A DNA stretch of 64,000 nt from Apophysomyces variabilis. Taxonomy: Eukaryota; Mucoromycota; Mucoromycetes; Mucorales; Mucoraceae. Numbering within the stretch: position 1 is the stretch's first letter; every line of letters starts with the position of its first letter. The position numbers and the translations under genes are program-made. The stretch spans positions 315,229-379,228 of the forward strand of contig MZZL01000392.1 in NCBI GenBank assembly GCA_002749535.1. The letters run 5' to 3'. The notes under the pieces were generated by a model. It ran no database searches, had not been told where the DNA came from, and saw nothing but the letters and a program-made list of their open reading frames with translations. Below are positions 10,674-20,244 of the stretch, piece after piece.

Positions 10674-13161
10674 ATGATGGATTACTTATCTCTTAGTTTG
10701 TTAGGATATTGGCAGGAATATGATCATACTAAATGGAATGTGCTGCAGTATGACATGGATATAGTTGGAGAAATGCCTGGGATCTCCAAAAGAATTGCGC
10801 ACGCCTATATTCGTCATGATATGCATATGATTAAAAGATTGTATCCGGAAAACCAGTGTTTCAAAAATGCTCTGCGTGCACTTGATAAGGAATTGAAGGT
10901 ATTGATAGATGTTGAAAGGAAAACTGAATATAGAGATACGTGACTAAAATGGATGTCCTATTGTTTTAGAATACTGACACCAACGAATCTATTGCCGAGT
11001 TTTGGTCCACTGTGAAGGAGAAATTAGCAAAGAGTGTAATGGAAGAAACAGCTAGTCGTGTAAGTGACATTAGAGGAGAGAAGACATCATTTGTTGGAAG
11101 AAACTTATCATTGACTGTGCTTTGTTAAAACTGTAGGCCGCTCTCAAATCATCCTCGCTAAGTCTAGCATCTGCAATAGTCAAGGATGAAGCTACTGCAT
11201 TGGAGCAAAGTACTAAAGGGAAGAAACGTGATTCGGATGAACAAGACGGATTCAATTCAGAACGACGACTTCGATCCACTATGAATGAAGTAATCGTAGC
11301 GATAAGTCAGTACAGGACAGCAATTTACTTATAGCACCATAAATGTAGAATAAGGCCGAAGAAATTGAGTACGACAACATCTATTTGGAGTATAGTGATG
11401 TTTCAATTGGCACACTGATTAAGAGGGAGGCCTTGAAGATTTACGAACAGTACAAATCAGGCGCTCACATTACGAACCGAGCACGAAAAATGATGGCGTA
11501 AGAAATCAACCAGTATTAATAAGAAAAGCAGCATAACGTAAATCTGACTCTCTCCGCTTCCCCTTTATTTAACCCGTCAATAGAGCAGGATTGTCTTCTA
11601 TTTTGGATTTGGCTGATTCTTCCATGGAAGGACAGCGGTCGCTTTTCAATGCTAAAGAATGGGATATGATATTCAATTTTTTCAACAAAAAGTTCCCAAT
11701 TGAATTGTCATCCATTGAAGAGAACATTGAAGATACCTGGATTATTATATCCAAAGTAGGAAAGGAGAATTTTAACGGTTTTGGTACGTGTCACCGACGT
11801 TTGTCTCTACCAGATCTGCAAAAACGAAAACTGTGTGCAAGCTGGCAAAAAGTATTTGTACAAACTTTACGGGAACTTGAAACTGACCAAGGATCAACGG
11901 AATCTTTTGAAGATGATGGAGCACTGGTAAGAGATTATATCTTCGGTGCAACATCAAACATAGTAAATCCTAACTCTCTGATGTGTTTAGTTTGGACCTT
12001 CTTGATGACTACCCTAGAATGCTGACGAGGTGCAAACACCGATCCCAATATAGCGAGCAAGATTTTTTTCGCCTTGTCTGGTCAAGATTTTTTGAACTGC
12101 TCTTTACATCGTCACATAATATTCGAATTAAGTCGTAAGTGTGTGCTGATACAAACTCTTAGACACAAATAATAACAACATGCATGATATCTATTAACTA
12201 TAGTGGAGAGTCCGTTCCAGTTCATAGTACTGTGAACAAGAAAAACCTTTATCCGGATGACAAGAATGTGATTGGATTCAAAGTGGACGCACGTTTTGTT
12301 CTTGACATCGACGAACGTGAATACGATCTAGCAACCTTGGAACTGGGATTTGACGATGATTGGAAAATTGTGTCTGACATGGGAAAATTGGTCCGTGAAG
12401 CAAAGGACAACAATGACGCCCTGTACAAGGTCACCAACAATTACGATACATACACGTGGCTGGTGCAGTTGTCTTGTAAGTTTTATTATAACATTGTTAT
12501 GTAATATTCTCTCATCGTTCTTCATCCATTCTGCTGGGGTTGACTGCTGCTTTCCACTTTACTTTCAAGACACCAACTGTCAATTATCAACAATGCATCT
12601 GGCAAGCGATGGCTTATACGTTGCGTTGCCGAGGTTTGATTTTGCCTTGCCCAGTTTGGTTCACGAATTACCCAGTTTCAAAGAAGTTCTAATAGCTCTG
12701 TTGACAATGCGGGTAAAGTAGAAGGGAAGAATGGGATAGAGTTTGTAAGGTAACTTTTTGTTTCCATTGTTTATATTCAAATTATTACCAATCAGGCGCA
12801 TGTGACCAAATTGGCAGATCAAATCACTTGTATTCAGGGACATGAAAACTCCATCTCAAATACCCTGGGCCGATTTGAGCGAAAGCGACCGGATGCTCGA
12901 GTATTTTGGACACGAGATACTTGGTACACGCCACGCAGGAACAGCGAAGCATCCTTACCAGCCAATATTTTTGGCCACCAACCGATTGTGGCAAAAGTTA
13001 CACTGAACGAGATTGCGGACAGCAAAGGACCAGAAGAATCCGACTCGTTTTCGGTTACTGGTGTAGATGACTTCGGTTATATGAAAACCAAGGAAGGTTG
13101 GTATAATGTTCATACCGGTAAAGCTGTGAAAGAACATCCGTTGCAATGCGATAATGAATAA
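10674..13161 (+). CDS. Unrecognised multi-exon protein with a PD-(D/E)XK-like core motif (about 627 aa)
   Basis: Nine exons were assembled by splice signals and phase: 10674-10898, 10970-11059, 11137-11289, 11349-11497, 11584-11926, 11991-12134, 12204-12475, 12570-12712, 12796-13161. All junctions keep frame except 11926/11991, where one base is in excess; this is a frameshift or an unusual splice. The N-terminal half is helical and charged. Exon 7 carries GFKVDARFV followed by EYDLATLELG, a D...E pair spaced as in the nuclease-like PD-(D/E)XK fold but lacking the canonical lysine. Exon 8 has a hydrophobic/LP-rich module (DGLYVALPRF..LPSLVHELPSF). The family is not one I can name; a match to multi-copy Mucorales hypothetical proteins is recollection only. 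The start is uncertain: a coding-like MKLPKGVSEEGF frame at about 10587 may be an upstream exon. A related gene lies at 15681-17847. Confidence 0.6.
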
Positions 13162-13164
13162 ATG

Positions 13165-13812
13165 TAAAAATAAAAAACCATTTGCGCATGATGTAATGGC
13201 ACATGAAAAAAATCTGATACAAAGCAATTTCATCCATTGTGGCCTTCAGACAGATAATATAATTTCCTGTTATCGTCCCATTGGCCATGGGCAGAGCATC
13301 ATATCTTCGCTTTCTCTCTGTTGGCTGCCAGTTGGGGATGTCTGAGGCTGTATTTTAAAGCCTGCTGCAGAAATCGTACCCAAGATGGTAGTTATCTGTG
13401 CGCGGGCTTTAGGCACTTTAACCGCTGCATGTGATCTTTCTTTGACCAGGCGATGCTACGTTTCATGTCAACATCGAAGACAGATTCATCTAGAAAAACG
13501 CAGTGTTTTGTTAAAATCGATGTCAATTTTCTCCCGCTTACGAATCCAGCCGAGGCGCTGTTTGATTTTTTGCTTCACTGTTCCTATCTGCAGGCTGAAA
13601 CTCCGCTTTCTTCATAGATAATCTGCAATGTTTTCTTTACACAATGATGCACAGTTCTCTTAGATAGTTTGACTCGTATAAATACCTGCCTCAGCTGTTC
13701 CATCAACAGTTCCAAAACAGCTGATGCGTTCGCAACAATGCAATATAGGATAACTTTTCTGTGCTCCTCATCAAGAAGATCTGGTCGACCATTCTTCAGA
13801 CATTTCTCGAAG
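13165..13812 (-). mobile_element. Decayed Tc1/mariner-like DDE transposase
   Basis: Minus-strand translation across frameshifts gives a recognisable order. First comes a helix-turn-helix-like part (LSKRTVHHCVKK), then the first catalytic-Asp strand FLDESVFD with MKRSIAWSKKD, then TTILGTISAAGF, then NGTITGNYIICLKATMDE. This is the central Tc1/mariner layout (FxDE..MKR..GW/AW, ..TILGAIS). The segment with the second Asp and the third acidic residue is absent, and the frame changes several times, so it is dead. It fills the space between the stop of the gene at 13161 and the F-box remnant starting at 13817, so both neighbours border transposon sequence. Confidence 0.7.
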
Positions 13813-13816
13813 ATAC

Positions 13817-14205
13817 CCTAAACTTTCTTTTATCGAATGCTGGTTTACTGGAGAAAGCAATCGAAGCCTCACTGTCAACTATCTGAATCCAGGGCTTAAA
13901 CTTTTAAAATTTTACGCGGAGAACGACGTTTTATTTAAGCTTACTGGGTTGAACGAAGGAAAACCTATCAAATACAGAAATTGGGTAAAAGACAAAACGA
14001 ATGCACTATAGACGAGACGATCGGCCATACGGAATGGTTTAAAGTGTTCCAGAAGAGCAGCTGCCCAAGCATATGCCCGATGAAACTTGAGGTACCGGAT
14101 ACCATCCTCTACAAAATTGCATTTTATATGAAAGGGTCAGAGGATTATAATGAGTGTCAGAAAAATATACGAAAGATTCAGTTATATCGGTCATATGTCT
14201 TTACA
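13817..14205 (+). pseudogene. F-box/LRR gene 3' fragment
   Basis: Translation of about 13822-13985 gives KLSFIECWFTGESNRS followed by NPGLKLLKF and LFKLTGLNEGKPIKY. This aligns closely with KLSSIECWFIGESNRS..LFKLTQLSEMECIKY of the intact F-box genes. The similarity continues through IGHTEWFKVF to YNECQKNIRK and the 3' flank, with frame changes. Only the C-terminal third is present. It is truncated at its 5' side by the Tc1-like remnant. Its spacer downstream (14206-14420) resembles the spacer at 136-450. Confidence 0.75.
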
Positions 14206-14420
14206 TAGATGAGATCTTTAATAATTGTATAGTAGGCAATTAAATTAATTAGCTAAAAAGACGGTGTAACTAAACTCACCATCTTTAGGCGCTCGTTTGT
14301 GTATTGTCTTCATCATCTGGTCCGTCATTGAAAGTAAACAAACAATCATATAAGAAGTTTTTCCCTTTCCTGCTGATTCATGTAGTTTTGCTCTTCCTTA
14401 ATGTTACACTACGGATGAAA

Positions 14421-14796
14421 CTTTGAATTTATTTAACAACGAAAATTGAGCGCTGTCTCTTGCAATATGTCCGCTCTCGTCCGATCCATCAAGAAGAGAG
14501 ATATGAAAAAACCTGTCACGGCACCAGGAAAAAAAGGTAGAAGGAGAAAACGTTTAAGAGAACAAAGAGGAGGGAGTGGAGAGAGATCTATGGCAAATAT
14601 AGTAGAAATTATTGTAGAAAGAAGCACGGTGTTGAGAGCGACAAAAAGGGAAAGAAGAAAAAGAAGTAAAATAGAAATCTTATAAGGGGTCTAAACGGTA
14701 GTAAATGTATTCTGGGGAGGGAGGGAGTTTGAAGAGGATAACCAGGCAAGAAGGTCCTGATGCGGAAGTAGAAGTCTATCAGCGGAAGAAGAGAAA
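14421..14796. other. Purine-rich spacer, no gene
   Basis: GA-rich sequence with no recognised gene. It may include the 3' untranslated tail of the adjoining LINE-like remnant. Confidence 0.4.
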
Positions 14797-15695
14797 TCAC
14801 CATCGGGATGTGATAAGAATGTCCAGTTTCAATAGGAGCATATCTAGTTTGGGCCAAAGTTGGAGCCAAAGTTGTGTCCAATATCGTCGTTGGGAGGCTT
14901 TGCGTGGCGGGATCTTGGGCAGTCTGTTCAATGCTTCTGAGATGGGATCGGCAATAGTGGGCCGAGTCCCCAGACGTTGATGGGCATTGAGGCATAGGAT
15001 TGCATGGTTACGAGTAGTGTATCCTATGTGGCATTGGAGACAAGGAAGAAGTTGGCCACCAGGCATCCAACCCAGGCGCCAGTATATACAGCGGCTACGT
15101 TGGGTGCGTGTCATGGGAATCCACATGATTGGATCCACTCGCAGTGAGTCGCGGTATGCTGATAGAAGCTTGAAATTTGGGCCTTCATGGCGGGACAAAA
15201 GAATGCCTTTGCAGTACTGACGGATAGTCGATTGGAGAGTTGCGCGCTGAGTTTGGCAAGGAAGGTGAGGTAGTTGGAACCAAATGGTATTGGATTACAA
15301 TCTTCACCAGTGAGAGCGAGACTCATGTTGAAGAGAGCATCAGATGGTAGATTATGGGCTTGTAGGACATATTTAGCTTGAAGTATTTCCACTCTTTCTG
15401 ACATGGAAGGCAAGTTGGCAAGGTGTTTCATGACGTGTGCTGAGGTTTGCTTGTATGCACCATAGATCATGTGGAGGCAGGTGTCTTGAGTGCGTTCTAG
15501 TGGTTGCAGTTGCATTTTATTGGACGTCATAATAGCTAGCCCATATACAAGTTGGGTTCGTACGAACTGTCTGTAGAAACGAGAGACGATAAGTCGATCA
15601 AAGCCAGATGGGCTCAGTGCAATGTGTTCATGATCCTTATAGTGTTAGTTGCTTTGGAGGCATTTTGCTCTAGTAGTAGTTTAGGGTCTAGAGAT
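14797..15695 (-). mobile_element. 5'-truncated non-LTR (LINE) retrotransposon remnant, C-terminal part
   Basis: Minus-strand frames, with a few shifts, read NASKATNTIRIMNTLH, then SGFDRLIVSRFYRQFVR, QLVYGLAIM, LERTQDTCLHMIYGA, VMKHLANLPSMSERVEILQA. The end is a zinc-knuckle-like tail (RCIYWRLGWMPGG, CLQCHIGYTTRNHAILCLNAH). This is the region after the reverse transcriptase in many LINE-type ORF2 proteins. The same organisation appears in the remnant at 55379-56095. The reverse-transcriptase core is missing, as expected of a 5'-truncated copy. The upstream boundary (about 15690) falls within a few bases of the stop of the gene at 15681-17847, suggesting insertion into that gene. Confidence 0.75.
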
Positions 15696-17847
15696 CACTT
15701 GGAGTTGAACTGTACCACCATTTTCTGCGTACAGTTGATCATTTCGTCGGCAGATTTGTTTCGACACGTTGCTCATAATTTCCCCACTATAAAATAATGA
15801 GGTAAGAATGTGTTCCTTCTTTTACTTTTCCACTTACTCTATTAAGTCTAACCTTGTGTCATCCAAGATAATGTCCAAGATATACGCAATTTTCCGATAA
15901 TAGGTCATCTCGCTCACATTGGCTTTCACGTTCAAAGCAGAATCATCAAGACACAGTTTACTTGCCGTGGACAAGACGTCCAAAACTTGAATGGCTTCCC
16001 TGTCATTGTTACTAGCCTCGTAGAGCTCCAATTTCTTTCGACAAATGACCATGTTCAACGATTCTTTGGTCGCGTTCCCCTGGTCGTCGGAGGAAGCCTG
16101 CAAAACAAAATGGTCAAAGTCATTTCATGGTGTTTCTTCTGTGACGCCTCCATTCCTCTTTGCCACCTACGGTTAAGACGTCTTCGTAGAGCCTTCTGGA
16201 TGTACTTTTTAGTCCAGTGACTCCAATAGAGGGGCCTGCAGAAATAGATTCCCAAGGCAGATCCATCCCTAAGCGCTCGCGGAAAACAGCGTTCACTTTC
16301 GGATTCACACAATCAATAATACGTGACAGAGATAGCCTATGCGTGACATTATGTAAGGTTCATCCGAGACACCTTTCTTCTCCTTCCCTCTATGTTTTGT
16401 TTTGATGACTTACTTGACGGCATTAATCTTAATGTCATCGTTAACACCTTCTACAACTACATTGGCGGCCATCTTGTCTAATTGTTGCCCAATGGTTATA
16501 GGATTGTACGACTTGATCAGTGTTCTCATTTTCGCAACCTCTTGCATACATAACGACTTGTTGAGCTTAAAAAAAAAGAAAGAGGAGGGCAGGAGAGAAT
16601 TTAAGCCAAGAGAAGGGAGCGAGAAATCCACTTTGTGCTTACCGCCTTTACGGCAGTTCCAAAGACAAGTTCACGAAATGCAGCCGGATCAATCGAAGGC
16701 AAAGGGTCAAGGAGAGTTGAGGAGTCACTGAGCTTAGGTACATCTGCCCAGAAAGAAACAGGAATGTTGAGACGATCACACAGGTCTGCCGTAGCTTCGG
16801 CTGCAGAAGACAGAGGGCTATGATTGTGCGTGTTGTTGAGTTCCCTTTGCTGCCGAAAAGAATCAGAGATGATATTAGGCTGACTATCATTGCCACCAAT
16901 GATATTGCCAGTATCCACAGAACCCTCATTGTCATCACGCGTTTGGCCAGGTTGGTCAATGGCGTAAAGGAAATTGTTGCTTTCATTTGTAGGCCTAATT
17001 AGATTGGACGCTTCTTCTGCTGCTAAGCTTGAGCTTGAGGCCACGGTGAGGACTTCAATCGCATTTTTTTGTACGCTTCCGCATCGCTTTTTAAAGACTT
17101 CAAACGCGAAGCCCGCTCTATACCCTTGTTATCCGAAATGTCGCTAATGGTAAATGATTCATTAGTAAAACAAGATCCGCAACAATCTCGGATGTAATGG
17201 CTGGTATTAATTACCTATAGTGCCTCTTCAAGGTAATACTTTGCAAATAAACAGGACAGGTAGTATTATGAGTAAACAAGGGCACATAATTAGGTGTTTT
17301 CTCTTTTTGAGTTTACCTGTTCTGGTTGCCAATCACAAGGTTACTGCTGTCACCAACGGATAGATTTTCACAGATAATATTGATACTGCTGTCGTTCGTG
17401 GAATTTTTTGCTTTCAAAAGCGCCTTTGTTATTTTCTATAATTGATAATAACTGTGTCACTTGCACTGACAACGCTTTTACCGTCTATAACTAACTTACC
17501 TTGCGGCTTTTATTCTCGGCTAGCATCCGTATACTTTCAGGCAATGCTTTATTCTTCGCTAAGCTATGTAGCCCATTATGATATGCCAGCTTGCCTTGAT
17601 TGAAGGTAAGGCGCACGTTATCAGGAAATTGCATAAACCCTGGAAACTCCCATTTCCTGGGTGGAGTAACATGAAAGTAACGGTTGACGTTAGGAGCCAA
17701 AGAAGAATCAATGTTGTCTGTGCTCAAGTTGAAAGGTATGGTAAAGTAAGCTACAATCTGAATGTATATGTTGTTGACAACTGAACGGAAGAGATGCTTG
17801 AATAAGCGAGATGCAAAAAGTAATGTTACTTTATTTCCTGTGCTCAT
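15681..17847 (-). CDS. Unrecognised multi-exon protein, same family as 10674 gene; 3' truncated by LINE (about 550 aa)
   Basis: Seven exons keep phase: 17500-17847, 17317-17435, 16643-17143, 16414-16565, 16171-16336, 15838-16097, 15681-15786. One extra base is needed in exon 3, where an A7 run (plus-strand T7, about 17067-17073) must be A8 to join KSDAEAYKK to NAIEVLTVAS. It is therefore a 1-nt deletion or an assembly error. The N-terminus (MSTGNKVTLLFASRLF..) precedes Ser/Asn-rich linkers and helical segments (EMTYYRKIAYILDIILDD). The final exon ends QLQVISRP and hits a stop exactly where LINE-like sequence begins, so the C-terminal domain seen in the 10674 gene is missing. Assignment to that gene's family rests on segment order and recollection of related Mucorales proteins, not on an alignment. 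Probably a disrupted gene. Confidence 0.55.
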
Positions 17848-19229
17848 ATTTCTTATCTAACTGTCCTTCTGAGGCATCTGAACGAAAGCATTTGGAGGCT
17901 ATTACCAGGAAAATACACAAACAATGCATTCGATAGGTACGGACATTCAGAACTGCTGTCCTGTGATGTTCTGTCTATCATGTTCTATCAACCAATAGAG
18001 AAGATAGAGACGTAGGTGTAACCAGATCTAAAATGGTAATTACAGTAAATACTACCCATAAAAAGCCTGGAGATAGTGTTTTTGTTTACTGAACAATGGT
18101 GTGATTTTGGCAGGCATGACAGTTCAGCATGTGAAATTAATGAAACCCCGCATTGACTATGCAAATGATTGCCCCTCAATCTTTTGCCTTTTCTGGCTAG
18201 CTTTTTCTGAGAAAATGCTACAAGTGTGACGATAAAATATGTCTGTATGCTGCGACAGGTAGACGTTTAGGCAATTTTAATTCCTTGTAATATCTTACAC
18301 GGACATTCAAGCAATTGTTGTTAATGCTGTGAAGTGAACGTTGTACTGTATTCGATGCGTTTTATAAGCGACCGACATCTTTTCAGAGAAGTTATTGAAA
18401 GGTCGATAAAAATTACAGAACAGTTGCGACCTGTCTCGGCGTTATGTAACCTCTAGTAGACAATCTTTGACAAAGAGGCGCGTATGTCATAAGACCTACA
18501 TTGTCACGCATGATTGCGGGGTTTGTTTTGGAAAGGGGATCAATCACAATGGCAATGCCTGTACTGTATGTATCTGATAATGAATTATACGAGCCCTATC
18601 TCCTCGTCGGAGCCATTAGAGGAAGCGGTTATATTACTACAGTACAAGGATATTGGCCTAAAGCGTAAAAGAATGAAAGCTAATGCCAATTCTTCTTTCT
18701 TGCATCAAATGTTGTGGGTAAGAGAACGGAATATTTATTCAATGACCGGAGGATATCCGATTGTTTTACTTTCATCGTTAACATTTTCCATCGATTCCCC
18801 TTGCATATCGTCAAAACGTGGCTTGACCGATTCAAAAGGCGACAAGCAGCTGTACCGCACTGAAGGGCTCTGAGAAGATGCAGTGAGGGCCCACCGAGTA
18901 TAATCAGGTCCGCTTGACAGCTGCCCTTGCTGCGACATAAGGCTGTCTGTAGTTGGTGATTCCTTTCATTGGCTACAAAGGGTCGCCGCCTGATTATTAA
19001 TGCCTTCGTCAAGAGGAAGCTCCACCGCCGCTAAAGAAGAAGCTAAGTATCTATAAAGGGCATCATAGTTGTGCTATTTCTAATGCTTGTCATCTGCAAT
19101 GCAGAATATTCCTACGTTATCCCCAATCGTAACCAAAAAGTTCAATAGCTGCCTTCTGGTATTTGTCCATCAAGCGAGGCGTGTCTTTTCTTCGTGTTTA
19201 TGTCCCTGATTCTACTCCGTGTTTGCAGA
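17848..19229. other. No secure gene
   Basis: One short frame at 18549-18668 (MAMPVLYVSDNELYEPYLL..) looks protein-like and ends after 39 codons. The opposite strand at 18735-18938 also has a peptide-like frame. Neither can be tied to a gene; they could be remnants. Confidence 0.35.
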
Positions 19230-19500
19230 AATCGTTGTCTTGGTTTTATATATGGTAACCGGTTCAAGCCTCGACCTTGACATACAAGAACTTACACTGT
19301 TCAAGACCTGAGATCCTATACTTATCGATAAATGCTGTTCCAAGTAAAAGTTTGTCAATCCGATATTGGCACCCATCCAAGTCATAATGATATAGTCCGT
19401 TTCGGACCACTCCTTAAGCTTCTTGCTTTTGAGACGCAGTTTCATCTTCTCTTTGCTGTAGCATAAGTTCTGCACATATATCCTTTGTTTGATCATCTAG
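19230..19500 (-). pseudogene. ENGase (GH85) C-terminal pseudogene fragment
   Basis: Minus-strand reading gives KEWSETDYIIM, then after a 1-nt shift KLLLGTAFIDKYRISGLEQ and YVKVEA followed by TGA. The functional ENGase at 24114-26998 has MWSETDYFIV, KLFLGTAFVDQYRISGLGP and YVKVEAVDRLG in the same order. The fragment lies 4.6 kb from the end of that gene, on the same strand. It is frameshifted and has a premature stop. Only the C-terminal module is present, so this is a partial tandem duplication that decayed, or the relic of a lost neighbouring copy. Confidence 0.8.
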
Positions 19501-19784
19501 AAATTGCTCAAACTATTGCGTTTTACCAAATAAAGGATTATCAGATTATCCCTCTTTAACAAAATTCCATAGGATGCCGATTAGTTTAACTTCCTTGTCA
19601 ATCAGCGCATTAGGCATAAAAAATTGACTGCTCATCTGTGTGAAAGAAAAAGCAACAACTGAAAACAGGATGAGTGTAAGTTGCAATGGTGAGCAAATTA
19701 TTCGGCGCTACCTGAACGTAGGGGATATCCATTACCTTATCAGTAAGACAAACAGCGAGTCTTCATGAAAATGAGGCGAGATGA
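19501..19784. other. No gene
   Basis: Short AT-rich spacer between the ENGase fragment and the direct repeat; no signal seen. Confidence 0.4.
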
Positions 19785-19999
19785 CAATATCAGTTAAGAA
19801 GACTACCCGCATGCAAGGCAACAGCAGAAATATTCAGATGGCAAAAGCCGTTTCTGCCACCACACAAGTATGGGTCCGGTCAAAGCAAGGGCGAGCTTTC
19901 AAGTCTTCTTAACTGAGTCGAGCTTGCAACACCGCATACTTTACAAAGGCCCAACAGTATGCATGGCAACGGTCAGCTTTTTATCGCTCTAGCTCGATC
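19785..19999. repeat. 215-bp direct repeat, copy 1, with internal 15-bp inverted repeat
   Basis: The block from CAATAT to CTCGATC is repeated 245 bp downstream with about five substitutions. Inside it TCAGTTAAGAAGACT (19790-19804) is mirrored perfectly by AGTCTTCTTAACTGA (19902-19916), delimiting a 127-bp element. Confidence 0.85.
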
Positions 20000-20029
20000 C
20001 ATCTCTTCACGTCTTGCCGCTCATGAAAG

Positions 20030-20244
20030 CAATATTAGTTAAGAAGACTACCCGCATGCAAGGCAACAGCAGAAATGTTCAGATGGCAAAAGCCGCTTCT
20101 GCCACCACACAAGTATGGGTCCGGTCAAAGCAAGGGCGAGCTTTCAAGTCTTCCTAACTGAGTCGAGCTTGCAACACCGCATACTTTACAAAGGCCCAAC
20201 AGTATACATGGCAACGGTCAGCTTTTTATCGCTCTAGCCCGATC
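20030..20244. repeat. 215-bp direct repeat, copy 2
   Basis: Second copy, separated from the first by 30 unrelated bases. Its inverted-repeat arms each carry one change (TTAGTTAAGAAGACT, AGTCTTCCTAACTGA), so the arms are decaying independently. No coding function is seen. Confidence 0.85.
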
